Source: CADEEN01 sp963740395 (lineage in GTDB: Bacteria > Pseudomonadota > Gammaproteobacteria > Burkholderiales > Burkholderiaceae_C). Taken from it: a stretch of 64,000 nt of DNA. Location: contig CAVUEP010000001.1 in assembly GCA_963740395.1 (NCBI GenBank), positions 1 to 64,000 on the forward strand, given 5' to 3'. Every line of letters starts with the position of its first letter. Position 1 is the first letter of the stretch. Made by a program: the position numbers and the translations under genes. Positions 18,992-27,698 of the stretch are shown piece after piece. Below the pieces are notes generated by a model. The model ran no database searches. It was not told the DNA's origin and was given only the letters and a program-made list of their open reading frames with translations.

Positions 18992-19018
18992 TCAAGTTCG
19001 GTTATGCGTTGCCGAAGA
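18992..19018 (+). promoter_or_regulatory. Candidate sigma-28 (FliA) promoter
   Basis: TCAAGTTC and GCCGAAGA are spaced so that TCAA and GCCGAAGA have exactly 15 bases between them, matching the flagellar-chemotaxis consensus TAAAGTTT-N11-GCCGATAA at six of eight positions in each half. It sits directly upstream of the chemoreceptor fragment, where such promoters are normal. Transcription would start close to 19026, so translation would begin downstream, for example at GTG 19071. Confidence 0.55.
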
Positions 19019-19022
19019 CCTG

Positions 19023-19871
19023 ATGGGTCATGCGGCCAAAGCGGCGACCTGCCGCACCAACCCAGCCTGCGTGAGCCACCACTTGAGACATCTGTTCAAC
19101 CTGCGGATCGGCCAACGCCTGAGCCTGGGCTTTGGCGTCGTGATCGCCATCTTCCTCGTGATGGCCACGTTGGCCTACACCGGACTCGGCTCGCTCAATG
19201 CGGCGATCACATCGCTGGTCGGGCGCGAGTACCAGCAGACCGTTTTGACCAACCGCGCCAAGACTGAACTGGCCGACGCGTCGCGGGGCATGATGAGCAC
19301 ACTGCTGATGAGCAGTGACGAGCAGATCAAGAAGGAACTGGCCAGTATCCAGACATTGGTCTCGTCGCACCAAAGAACGATGGCCGAGCTCGACAAGATC
19401 GTGACGAACGAGACCTCCCGGGCGCATCTCGCGGCGATGACCGAGGTGCGCGACAAGTTCATTCCGGCACAGGCGTCCATTCTGAAGCTGGTGGCCGAGG
19501 GGAACAAGGACGAGGCCACATTGAAGTTCTTGTTCTCGATTCGGGCGCTGCAGCTGAAGTACCTGGGGGCGATGGACAAGTTCGTGGAGTCGCAGCATGC
19601 GCTGATGGTCTCTGCGGGTGAGCGCTCCAAGTTCGTCAACCAGCTGGGCAAGTTCGGCGAGATCTTCGTCAACGTCGGCGCCTTGAAGAAGGGCGACCAG
19701 ATGCACATGGACTGGGTCCCCGGGACCGGCACCTAGATCACACTGAATGGCAAACCGCAGGGCGACGCCTTGCCGGACGTGGGCTTCTACAACGCGGTGC
19801 TCAAGATCTGGCTGGGCGAGAAGCCCGTGGACGTCTCGTTGAAACCGGCATTGCTGGGCGCCAAGACCTGA
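19023..19871 (+). pseudogene. Chimeric remnant: chemoreceptor N-terminus joined to chalcone-isomerase-like C-terminus, with internal stop
   Basis: The first ~200 codons resemble a methyl-accepting chemotaxis protein: NLRIGQRLSLGFG, a transmembrane helix (VVIAIFLVMATLAYTG) and a four-helix-bundle ligand-sensing domain up to SQHALMVSAGE. No second membrane helix, HAMP or signalling domain follows. From about codon 201 the same frame changes to the C-terminal part of the chalcone-isomerase-like family (KFGEIF, KKGDQ, DWVPGTGT). A TAG at 19734-19736 interrupts it. After the stop the frame continues with family sequence (NGKPQGDALPD, FYNAVLKIWLGEKP, LKPALLG) to TGA at 19869-19871. A deletion that fused two genes plus a nonsense change explains this. 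Start could be ATG 19023 or GTG 19071. Confidence 0.7.
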
Positions 19872-19957
19872 TCCCGCGCTCGGCAAGGCGGGGCTGCGCC
19901 GCGGCGCGAATCCAGTCGCTTCGCTGCCCGCAATCGCCGAGCTCGACTGCCGCGGAC

Positions 19958-20722
19958 TCAGGCCAAGGTCAGTATGACCGGGGCGTGGTCGCTTGGCCGC
20001 TCGTTCTTGCGCGTGGCCTTGTCGATCGTGCAGGCCTGCACCGAGGCCTTCAAGGCCTCGCTGACGAGGATCAGGTCAATGCGCAGGCCCTGGTTCTTGC
20101 GGAAGGCCAGGTTGCGGTAGTCCCACCAGGACCATGACTTCGGCGGCTGCTCGAAAAGCCGAAATGCATCCACGAGGCCGAGCGCGATCAGCTTGCGCAG
20201 GTGGTCGCGCTCCTCGTCGGTGCAGTGAATCTGCCCGGCCCATGCCACCGGGTCATACACGTCGCGATCCTCCGGGGCGATGTTGAAGTCGCCCAGCAGC
20301 ACCAGGTTCGGGTGCCGCGCGATCTCGTCGCTCAGCCAATCGCGCAATGCACGCAGCCACTGCATCTTGTATTCGAACTTGTCGCTGCCCGGCGCCTGGC
20401 CGTTGGGAAAGTAGCCGCCCACGATGCGCAGGCCGTCGACCGTGCCCGTGATCACGCGCGCCAGTGCGTCGTCGAAGCCGGGGATATTGCGCACCACGTC
20501 GGTGGCCTCGGCCTTGGACAGCAGGGCCACCCCGTTGTAGGTCTTCTGCCCGAACCACTGCACCCGGTAGCCCGCCGCTTCGATCTCGACATGCGGGAAC
20601 TTGTCGTCGGTGAGCTTGGTTTCCTGCAGCACCATCGCGTCGGGATGGTGTGTGGCCAGCCAATCCAGCAACTGGGGCAGGCGCACCGTCAGCGAGTTGA
20701 CGTTCCAGGTGGCGATCTTCAT
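19958..20722 (-). CDS. xthA: Exodeoxyribonuclease III (AP endonuclease)
   Basis: Class II AP endonuclease and 3'-5' exonuclease for base-excision repair. The 254 residues are family length. Metal and catalytic motifs are ATWNVNSL at the start, LQETKL (catalytic Glu), the phosphate-contact GGYFPNG, LGDFNIAPED (Asp/Asn pair), and the C-terminal SDHAPV with the His-Asp dyad partner. It starts at ATG 20722. The position behind ntrC is frequent in Burkholderiales. No operon partner is evident: the next minus-strand gene ends 61 bases upstream of this start. Confidence 0.96.
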   Translation of the reverse strand: MKIATWNVNSLTVRLPQLLDWLATHHPDAMVLQETKLTDDKFPHVEIEAAGYRVQWFGQKTYNGVALLSKAEATDVVRNIPGFDDALARVITGTVDGLRIVGGYFPNGQAPGSDKFEYKMQWLRALRDWLSDEIARHPNLVLLGDFNIAPEDRDVYDPVAWAGQIHCTDEERDHLRKLIALGLVDAFRLFEQPPKSWSWWDYRNLAFRKNQGLRIDLILVSEALKASVQACTIDKATRKNERPSDHAPVILTLA

Positions 20723-20783
20723 GTTGTCTCAGTCGAATGACCACGCACGGGCCGGGCACGCGGTGTCGGTCGGGCCTTCACTG

Positions 20784-21824
20784 TCATGAACGGTCCAGGC
20801 GGTTGTCGACTCGCACCGCCATGGCCTCGGCCTTCAAGGCCAGTTCCGTGGCCAGGAAACAGTGTTGTTGCGGCATGGCGGTCTCGGTGCGATGGAGCAC
20901 GTCATGCACCAGGCGCGGGCCGTAGGGCAGTGCCTCGGCCTGGCAGTCGATGTGGCGCAGACCGTGGCCGTCGACCAGGAAGAGGTGATCGCCGCCTGGG
21001 CGCCCGCCAATGTCGATGTACTTGCGCAACTCGATGTAGCCCTCGGTACCCAGGATGGTGAGCCGGCCGTCGCCCCAGACGCCGAGGCCCTTGGGCGTGA
21101 ACCAGTCGACGCGAATGAAGCCAGTGCCGCCATTGCCGCGCAGCAGTACCTCGCCGAAGTCTTCCAGTTCGGGCGTGTCGGGGTTGCCGAAGTTGCCGAT
21201 GTGCGCGGCCACGACGTCGGCCTGGGTCGAGCCGGTGAAGTGCAGGAACTGGTCGCACTGGTGCGCGGCAACGTCGCACAGGATGCCGCCGTAGCGCTGG
21301 CGTTGGAAGAACCACGCGGGTCGCGGGTTGTTGCGCAAGGAGTGCGGGCCCAGGCCGACCGTCTGAATCACCCGGCCAATGGCCCCTGCCGCGACCAACT
21401 GGCTGGCCTTCTCGGTGGCCCGGTTCTCGAAGCGTTCCGAAAAGCAGACGGAGAAGATGCGACCCGTCTCGCGCTGCACCTGGCGCACCGCGGCCAGTTC
21501 ATCCAGGCGGATCACGCCGGGTTTGTCGACCATCACATCCTTGCCGTGGCGCATGATCTCGATGGCCGTGGCGGCACGCACGTCGGGAATCGTGGCGCTG
21601 ACCACGAGCGCGATGCCCGGATCTTCGAGGATGGCGCGTTTGTCCTGCGCGCGGCGAGCGTTCGGAAAGGCGCGGGCGTAGTCGGCCGCCAGATCGTCCT
21701 CCGCGGCGTGGAATGCCACCAGCTCGGCCCCGGCGTCGAGCAGGGCGCGGGTCTGGCCGTAGATGTGGCTGTGGTTCAGGCCGATGGCCGCGATGCGCAG
21801 GGGAGCGTGGAGGGCAGTTGTCAT
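20784..21824 (-). CDS. Gfo/Idh/MocA-family NAD(P)-dependent dehydrogenase
   Basis: Oxidoreductase of about 346 residues acting probably on a sugar, cyclitol or their acids. The N-terminal Rossmann segment is RIAAIGLNHSH instead of the usual GxGxxG, so the dinucleotide loop is atypical. VDKPG is the conserved EKP-like motif (Glu replaced by Asp), and a catalytic-region CDVAAHQCDQFL replaces the usual DxxxH. A C-terminal alpha/beta domain completes it. ATG 21824 is the start, with a TTG codon just before it. It is divergent from tctC. Together with the transporter, cupin and flavin enzyme on the other strand it may form a catabolic locus for one carboxylate, which is inference. Confidence 0.85.
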   Translation of the reverse strand: MTTALHAPLRIAAIGLNHSHIYGQTRALLDAGAELVAFHAAEDDLAADYARAFPNARRAQDKRAILEDPGIALVVSATIPDVRAATAIEIMRHGKDVMVDKPGVIRLDELAAVRQVQRETGRIFSVCFSERFENRATEKASQLVAAGAIGRVIQTVGLGPHSLRNNPRPAWFFQRQRYGGILCDVAAHQCDQFLHFTGSTQADVVAAHIGNFGNPDTPELEDFGEVLLRGNGGTGFIRVDWFTPKGLGVWGDGRLTILGTEGYIELRKYIDIGGRPGGDHLFLVDGHGLRHIDCQAEALPYGPRLVHDVLHRTETAMPQQHCFLATELALKAEAMAVRVDNRLDRS

Positions 21825-21986
21825 CAAGGGCTGCTTGCTTGTGTGGCGCCATCATGCTTCAGGCAGCAGGCTTGTGTCTCGGGTTTGCCCGAGGGCGCCG
21901 CGTCAATCACCATGTCACGCTAGAGGCTCCGGACGATTCTGACATTGCCGCTCGCGCCGCGGGAAACTCACCCAGGAGACTTCACA

Positions 21987-23000
21987 GTGAAATCAATTCG
22001 TGCGTTGACAGTGGTCGCTGCCCTGGTTGGCATCGGCGGCCTGAGCCTGACCTCCGGCGCCCAGGCGCAGTGGAAGCCGAACAAGCCGATCAACATCATC
22101 GTGCCCTGGGCGGCCGGCGGAGCCACCGACCAGATGATCCGCATCACCGCGGGCGACCTGGAGGCGGCGCTGGGGCAGAAGATCGTCGTGCTGAACCAGC
22201 CGGGCGCGTCGGGCTCGATCGGTACCAAGAACGCGTTCGAAGCGCCGAAGGACGGCTACACCTGGGCCTCGGGTGCACCCAAGGATCTCGGCTCCTACAA
22301 GATCCTGGGCATGGTGGACACCACGCTGCAGGACTGGAACCTCTACCTGCACCTGGCCCTGCCGACCATCGTCAGCGTGCCGGTCAGCTCGCCGTACAAG
22401 GACATGAAGTCCCTGCTCGAGGCGATGAAGGCCAAGCCGGGCCAGGTGTCCGTGGCCACCGCGGGCGTGAATTCGAGCGGTCACACGGCCATCGAGCAGA
22501 TCGCCGCGGCCACCGGCATCAAGTACAAGCATGTCACGTATGACGGCGGCAACCCGGCAGTGATTGCCACGGTGGCCGGCGAAACCGAGGTGACCACCCA
22601 GCTCTCTTCCGAGCAGTCGGAGATGATCCGCGGCAAGCGCCTGCGTCCGCTGGCGGTCGTCGGCGACAAGGCGATCGAGATCGAGGGCCACGGCACGATC
22701 CCGCCGCTGTCGGAGTTCGTCCCAGGATTCAAGACGCCGATCAGCTACTTCGGCATCTTCGTTCCCAAGGGTGTGCCCGCCGAGGTCACCGCGACGCTGG
22801 ACAAGATCTGGATGGACAAGATCGCCAAATCGGAAGTCATCAAGAAGTACGCGACCAGCCGCGGCGCGTTGATGGTCGTGACCGCCGGCGCCGAGGCGCA
22901 GAAAATCGCCATGCCGGCCGTGGCCGATGCGGCCTGGCAGAAGTTCAACTCCGGCCAGGCCAAGATCTCGCCTGACACCGTCGGCATCCCCAAGCCCTGA
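21987..23000 (+). CDS. Tripartite tricarboxylate transporter substrate-binding protein (TctC/Bug family)
   Basis: Periplasmic binding protein that delivers an organic acid to TctAB. Signal peptide residues 1-27 end in SGAQAQ. The Bug pattern is clear: INIIVPWAAGGATDQMIR, LNQPGASGSIGTKNAF, and the two beta-strand-aspartate carboxylate pincer regions. Length is 337. GTG 21987 is chosen because AGGAG at 21974-21978 stands 8 bases upstream and gives the signal peptide. tctB and tctA follow co-directionally, so unlike most orphan Bug proteins this one has its own membrane subunits. The ligand cannot be read from sequence. Confidence 0.9.
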   Translation: MKSIRALTVVAALVGIGGLSLTSGAQAQWKPNKPINIIVPWAAGGATDQMIRITAGDLEAALGQKIVVLNQPGASGSIGTKNAFEAPKDGYTWASGAPKDLGSYKILGMVDTTLQDWNLYLHLALPTIVSVPVSSPYKDMKSLLEAMKAKPGQVSVATAGVNSSGHTAIEQIAAATGIKYKHVTYDGGNPAVIATVAGETEVTTQLSSEQSEMIRGKRLRPLAVVGDKAIEIEGHGTIPPLSEFVPGFKTPISYFGIFVPKGVPAEVTATLDKIWMDKIAKSEVIKKYATSRGALMVVTAGAEAQKIAMPAVADAAWQKFNSGQAKISPDTVGIPKP

Positions 23001-23025
23001 CAGCGGGCGGGCTGCGCCGCGTCGG

Positions 23026-23550
23026 ATGAGCACGGACAAGAAGGTCTCGCCACAGGCCGACTTCATTGCCGCGTGGGTCTGGGTTGGATTCGGCCTGGCG
23101 GTGCTGGTCGCGGCCTGGCGCATGGATAGGCTGGAGAGCCAGGGCGCCTCGCTCTACACCGCGCCCGGCCTGGTCCCCGGCATTCTTGGCGCGGTGCTGC
23201 TGCTGTTCGGTTTGCTGCTGGCGCTGCGGGCGGCTCGCGCGGGGGGACTGCGGCTGCGCACGATCCGCTGGGTGCCGGACGGGCCCGCACGCGCTGCCGT
23301 CATGCGCGTCGGCGCCTTTGTGGCGCTAGGGCTTGCCTACGCAGCGGGCCTGGTCGGACATGGCGGCATTCCGTTCTGGCTCGCCACCTTCGTCTTCGTG
23401 ACCGTGTTCGTGCTTGCGTTCGACTGGGCCCGCCGCCGCGACGCAGGGCAGACCGCGAGGGGCGTGCTGTTCGCGCTTGCCATCGGCGCAGGGACCGCCT
23501 TCCTGGTCAGCTACGTGTTCCAGGAAGTCTTCCTCGTGCGCTTGCCCTGA
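23026..23550 (+). CDS. Tripartite tricarboxylate transporter small membrane subunit TctB
   Basis: Small inner-membrane subunit (174 residues) with four predicted transmembrane helices: AAWVWVGFGLAVLVAAW, VPGILGAVLLLFGLLLAL, VGAFVALGLAYAAGLV and the C-terminal VLFALAIGAGTAFLVSYVF. The glycine/proline-rich GLVPGILG loop after the first helix is typical of the TctB family. It sits between tctC and tctA with 25 and 2 base gaps. Family sequences diverge strongly, so position between tctC and tctA is an important part of the support. Confidence 0.88.
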   Translation: MSTDKKVSPQADFIAAWVWVGFGLAVLVAAWRMDRLESQGASLYTAPGLVPGILGAVLLLFGLLLALRAARAGGLRLRTIRWVPDGPARAAVMRVGAFVALGLAYAAGLVGHGGIPFWLATFVFVTVFVLAFDWARRRDAGQTARGVLFALAIGAGTAFLVSYVFQEVFLVRLP

Positions 23551-23552
23551 GT

Positions 23553-25097
23553 ATGTTCAGCGGGCTCATCGCCTTCGGCCAGTCGATCTGGAGCTTCATC
23601 ACGCCGGAGTCGATGTTCTATGTCTTCGCCTCGACCCTGGTCGGTCTGATCATCGGTGCGCTACCCGGCCTGACCGCGACGATGGGCCTGGCGCTGATGA
23701 CGACGCTCACGCTCAAGATGGAATCAGGTCAGGCCCTGCTGGTCCTGATCTGCACCTACGTCGGTGCCATCTACGGCGGCTCGCGTTCCGCGATCCTGCT
23801 CAACATCCCGGGCACGCCGGCCTCGGCCGCGTCCTGTCTCGACGGCTACGCGCTGGCGCGCCAGGGGCACGCCGGCCGCGCGATGGGTATCGCCACCTCG
23901 GGCTCGGTGCTCGGCACTTTCATCGGGATGTTCTTCCTCGCCTTGTTCACGCCGCTGCTGGGCGAACTCGCACTCAAGTTCGGCGCCTATGAATTCTTTT
24001 GGCTGACGGTCTTCGGCGTCGTGATCTCGGGCACGCTCACGGGCGACGACCCGCTCAAGGGCTGGATGGCTGGCTTTCTCGGCCTTTTCGTCGCCGGCAT
24101 CGGCCAGGAAGCGATCTACGCGTTCGACCGCTTCACCTTCGGCAACCGCGACCTGGCCGGCGGCATCGCGCTGGTGCCGGCGCTGGTCGGCGCCTTCGGC
24201 TTCGCCGAGTTGCTGTCGGTGATGAAGACGCGCAGGGCGCCGGTGAAGATCAACCCCTTCGATTCCGTGATTCCGAAGCTGGTCGATGTCGCTCGCCACT
24301 GGAAGACCATCCTGCGCTCGGGCTGCATCGGCACCTTCATCGGCATCGTGCCGGGCGTTGGCGAGGACATCGCGGCCTGGTCCTCCTATGCCGCGGCCAA
24401 GCGTGCGAGCAAGGAGCCGGAGACGTTCGGCAAGGGTTCGATCGATGGCCTGATGGCGGCCGAAACCGGCGACAACGCCTGCGTGCCCGGGGCTGTCATC
24501 CCGGTGCTCACACTGGGGATCCCCGGTTCGGCACCGGCGGCCGTGCTGATGGCGGCGATGCTGATCCACGGCGTGCAACCCGGCCCGATGATCATGGTGC
24601 AGTCGCCGCAGTTCGTCTACGACATTGTGGCGATGATGATGTTCGCCACCCTCGGCATCCTGTTCTTCGGCCTCACGCTGACCAAACTGATGGTCCGCGT
24701 GCTGCAGGTGCCGCAGACTGTGATGGTGCCCATCATCCTGGTGTTGTGCACGGTCGGCTCGTTCGCGATTGCCGGCCGGCTGTTCGACATCTGGGTCATG
24801 CTGGGCTTCGGCCTGCTTGGCTTCATCCTGCGCCAGGGCAACTATCCGATGGCGCCACTGGTGCTCGGCATCGTGCTCGGTGACCTGCTGGAGAAGAGCT
24901 TGCGCCGTGGCCTGGTGCTTTCGGACGGCAGCCTCGAGCCCTTCTTCACGCGACCGATCTCGCTCGTGATCTGGGTCCTGATCGCGCTGATCGTCATTCT
25001 GCGCCTCGAGCCCGTGCGCGCTATGCTGCGGCGGCGGCGCCCCGGCACCGGCGCAGCCGCGGTGCGTCCACCAATCGCGTCAGACAAGGAGCAATGA
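23553..25097 (+). CDS. Tripartite tricarboxylate transporter large membrane subunit TctA
   Basis: Ion-coupled permease of 514 residues with about twelve membrane helices. The diagnostic TctA segment near the N-terminus is LIIGALPGLTATMGLALMTTLT. A second conserved stretch is YGGSRSAILLNIPGTPASAASCLDGY. The mirrored half has GTFIGIVPGVGEDIAAWSSYAAAKR, and then VIPVLTLGIPGSAPAAVLMAA. All are intact. The stop overlaps a possible start of the cupin gene. It partners TctB and the binding protein encoded just upstream. Predicted substrates are di- or tricarboxylates or related organic acids. Confidence 0.95.
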   Translation: MFSGLIAFGQSIWSFITPESMFYVFASTLVGLIIGALPGLTATMGLALMTTLTLKMESGQALLVLICTYVGAIYGGSRSAILLNIPGTPASAASCLDGYALARQGHAGRAMGIATSGSVLGTFIGMFFLALFTPLLGELALKFGAYEFFWLTVFGVVISGTLTGDDPLKGWMAGFLGLFVAGIGQEAIYAFDRFTFGNRDLAGGIALVPALVGAFGFAELLSVMKTRRAPVKINPFDSVIPKLVDVARHWKTILRSGCIGTFIGIVPGVGEDIAAWSSYAAAKRASKEPETFGKGSIDGLMAAETGDNACVPGAVIPVLTLGIPGSAPAAVLMAAMLIHGVQPGPMIMVQSPQFVYDIVAMMMFATLGILFFGLTLTKLMVRVLQVPQTVMVPIILVLCTVGSFAIAGRLFDIWVMLGFGLLGFILRQGNYPMAPLVLGIVLGDLLEKSLRRGLVLSDGSLEPFFTRPISLVIWVLIALIVILRLEPVRAMLRRRRPGTGAAAVRPPIASDKEQ

Positions 25098-25099
25098 CC

Positions 25100-25474
25100 A
25101 TGGCGCTGCACACTCCCGGCTTGCAGGCGCAGCATGAGCAGTTGGCAGCGCTCTCTTCGCGCTACATCGATGTGCCGTCGCTGCCGTGGCAGCCCACGCG
25201 ATTTGCCGGTGTCGAGGTCAAGGTACTGATGGAGGACCCGCAGTCCGGGCTGCAGACTGTGCTCACGCGCATGGCGCCGGGGGCCGTGCTGACCGACCAC
25301 ATGCATGTCGAGGTCGAACAGACCTGGGTCCTCGAAGGCAGCCTGGTCGATCATGAGGGCACCGCCACTGCGGGCAATTTCGTCTGGCGCCCGGCGGGCA
25401 GCCGCCACACCGCGACGGCACCTAACGGTGCACTCTTGCTCGGCATCTTCCAGAAGCCGAACCAGTTTTTCTAG
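25100..25474 (+). CDS. Cupin-domain protein (ChrR-like)
   Basis: Single-domain cupin of about 124 residues. Metal-binding cupin motif 1 is seen in HMHVEVEQTWVLEGSLVD (two His and a Glu), and motif 2 in FVWRPAGSRHTATAP. It resembles the C-terminal cupin of ChrR but lacks the zinc anti-sigma domain. Possible roles are dioxygenase, isomerase or sensor of the substrate carried by TctABC. An ATG at 25094 overlaps the tctA stop, but AAGGAG at 25086-25091 is 8 bases before ATG 25100, so the latter is preferred. The flavin-oxidoreductase gene follows after 12 bases. Confidence 0.8.
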   Translation: MALHTPGLQAQHEQLAALSSRYIDVPSLPWQPTRFAGVEVKVLMEDPQSGLQTVLTRMAPGAVLTDHMHVEVEQTWVLEGSLVDHEGTATAGNFVWRPAGSRHTATAPNGALLLGIFQKPNQFF

Positions 25475-25486
25475 ATCGCATCCGCA

Positions 25487-26967
25487 ATGAAGTTCGGCGA
25501 CATCACGAAGATCAAGGCGCTGGAGACGCCGAGCGGTTTCCGCGACAACCTCCAGCGCCTGGGCATCGACATGCCCTGCGACGACATCGTCGAGTCGGGC
25601 CCAGGTGCGCCGCTCGCGGCGGCGCTGACCGTGGGCCCGCTGAACGTCGGCAACCGTTTCGCCATCCAACCGATGGAAGGCTGGGACGGCACTAGCGACG
25701 GCAAGCCCAGCGACAACACGGTCCGGCGCTGGCGCCACTTCGGCCTCTCGGGCGCCAAGCTGATCTGGGGCGGCGAGGCGGTGGCGGTGCGCCCCGACGG
25801 GCGCGCCAATCCGAACCAGCTGGTGATGAGCGCCGACAACCAGTCCAGCATCGCGGCGCTGCGCGACACCTGGTCGCCGCGCACCGCGAGGCGATGGGCG
25901 ACGATGCCGGCCTCGTGATCGGATTGCAGCTCACGCATTCGGGGCGCTTCTGCAAGCCCAACGACCAGCACGCGCTTCGAGCCGCACATCCTGTACCGGC
26001 ACCCGATCCTCGATCGCAAGTTCCACACTGCGCACGACCATCCGCTGCTGACCGACGGCGAGATTCGCGCCTTGATCGACGACTACGTGATCGCCGCGCA
26101 AGCGGGCCTGGGACAGCGGCTACGAGTTCGTCGATCTCAAGCATTGCCACGGCTACCTCGGCCACGAATTCCTGTCGGCCAAGACGCGGCCCGGCGAGTT
26201 CGGCGGCTCGCTGGAGAACCGCACGCGCTTTCTTGCGCGAACTGGTGGCCGGCATTCGCGCCGAGGCGCCGGGCCTGGAGATCGGCGTGCGCGTCTCGGC
26301 CTTCGACTTCGTGCCGTTCAAGCCCGATCCGGCACAGGCCGAAGCCGACGAGCTGGGCCCGGGCGTGCCCGACGACTACGCGGCCTGCCTGCCCTATCGC
26401 TATGGCTTCGGCGCCGACGAGGCCGACGCCGATCGAGCCCGACCTGTCCGAAACCCGCGCCTTCCTCGACGATCGCGCAAGGCCTGGGCATCCGCCTGAT
26501 CAACATCACGCTGGGCAGCCCCTACTACAACCCGCATCTGACGCGCCCGGCGCTGTACCCGCCGTCCGACGGCTACCAGCCGCCCGAGGATCCGCTGATC
26601 GGCGTGATGCGCCATCTGGACACGGTGCGCGATCTGAAGCGCGCCTTTCCGCGAGCTCGCCTTCATGGGCAGCGGCTACACCTACCTGCAGGAGTTCCTG
26701 CCCAATGTGGCGCAGGCGGTGGTGCGCGAAGGCTGGGTCGATTTGGTCGGCCTGGGCCGCATGGTGCTGGCCTACCCGGAGCTGCCGGCCGACGTGCTGG
26801 CCGGCCGGGCCGTGCAGCGCAAGCGCCTGTGCCGCACCTTCAGCGACTGCACCACGGCGCCGCGCAACGGCCTGGTGTCGGGCTGCTATCCGCTCGACGC
26901 GCATTACAAGAAGTCGCCCGAGATGGCGAAATTGACCGCGGCGAAGAAGGCCGCTCACCTGGCCTGA
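25487..26967 (+). pseudogene. Old yellow enzyme-type NADH:flavin oxidoreductase, broken by about seven frameshifts
   Basis: FMN-dependent TIM-barrel ene-reductase family. Pieces in successive frames join into one protein. Frame breaks fall near 25870 (one base missing) and near 25968, 26100, 26233, 26430, 26470 and 26651 (one extra base each). Recovered segments run from GNRFAIQPMEGWDG (N-terminal FMN region) through IGLQLTHSGRFCKPN, the catalytic-region DLKHCHGYLGHEFLSAKTR, SLENRTRF, INITLGSPYYNP and VDLVGLGRMVLAYPELP to the C-terminal CRTFSDCTTAPRNGLVSGC. Length after correction (~490) is normal. Either a decayed gene or poor consensus; neighbours in the 26-47 kb range also carry single indels. 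Confidence 0.75.
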
Positions 26968-26978
26968 GCCTGCGCAGC

Positions 26979-27698
26979 ATGAGCTTGCTGGGCCGCGGCG
27001 TGGTGGCAATCTGGCATGGCCTGAAGGACGTAGGCCGCTTGGGCTTCTACGAGTGGCACAACACCGAGCACATGCCCGAGCGTGCGGCCATTCGCGGCTT
27101 CCTGCGCGGCCGCCGCTACATGGACAGCAACCAGCCGGCCGAGCTGTTGACGCTGTACGAGACGCTCGACACCGACGTCCTGACCAGTCCTGCGTACCTG
27201 GAGCGGCTCAACGCCCCGACGCCGTGGACGGTCGAGTCCATCCGCGCCTTCAACCATCTCTCGAGGGCCCTGGCCGAGGTGGTATTCAGCCGCGCGACAG
27301 GCGACGGCGCGGTCATGCGCGCCTTCAAGTTCGACGTCGCGGGCGGTGACGCGCCGGGTATCCGTGAGCGGCTCATCCACCGGCTGCAATCGATTCGCCT
27401 GGTCGAGGGTGTCGTCGGCGTCCACCTGTGCGCGACGAAAATCGACGCCAGCGCCATTCAGTCCGTGGAGAAGAAGGGCCAGGTGCTGGACCAGCCGGCC
27501 GCGTGGACGGTATTGATCGAGTTCGGCGCGGACCAGCATGACATCGGTGCCGGCCATCCGATGCAGGCAGACCTGCTCGGCGCGGAGGCAGGGATCACGG
27601 AGCTGCGGTCCAATGTCTTCCACCTTCAGTACCAGGTGCTCGGCATCGAGCTGACGCGTTCGGCCGCGGCCGAGGGCCCTCAAGGCGTGCGGCGGTAG
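26979..27698 (+). CDS. Conserved protein with EthD-like dimeric alpha/beta-barrel features
   Basis: Unknown function, 239 residues, no signal peptide or membrane helix. The N-terminal half has the pattern FYEWHNTEHMPERAAIRGFLRGRRY followed by LLTLYETLDTDVL, which resembles EthD/dimeric-barrel proteins that bind small aromatic or quinone-like compounds. A second, less clear repeat occupies residues ~120-230. It starts at ATG 26979, 11 bases after the old-yellow-enzyme stop, and ends overlapping folA tail-to-tail by 19 bases. Its place at the end of the transporter-cupin-flavoenzyme cluster suggests a part in the same catabolic route. The family call is tentative. Confidence 0.6.
   Translation: MSLLGRGVVAIWHGLKDVGRLGFYEWHNTEHMPERAAIRGFLRGRRYMDSNQPAELLTLYETLDTDVLTSPAYLERLNAPTPWTVESIRAFNHLSRALAEVVFSRATGDGAVMRAFKFDVAGGDAPGIRERLIHRLQSIRLVEGVVGVHLCATKIDASAIQSVEKKGQVLDQPAAWTVLIEFGADQHDIGAGHPMQADLLGAEAGITELRSNVFHLQYQVLGIELTRSAAAEGPQGVRR

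Noticed and set aside
21878..21893. CTCGGG-TTTG-CCCGAG hairpin as a terminator
   Set aside because: Stem is perfect but no T-tract follows in either direction and it lies in the divergent region upstream of tctC; left as structure of unknown role.
25870..26651. Programmed ribosomal frameshifting in the old-yellow-enzyme gene
   Set aside because: Too many shifts of the same sign at unrelated sequences and no slippery heptamer or pseudoknot is evident; similar breaks occur in nearby unrelated genes.
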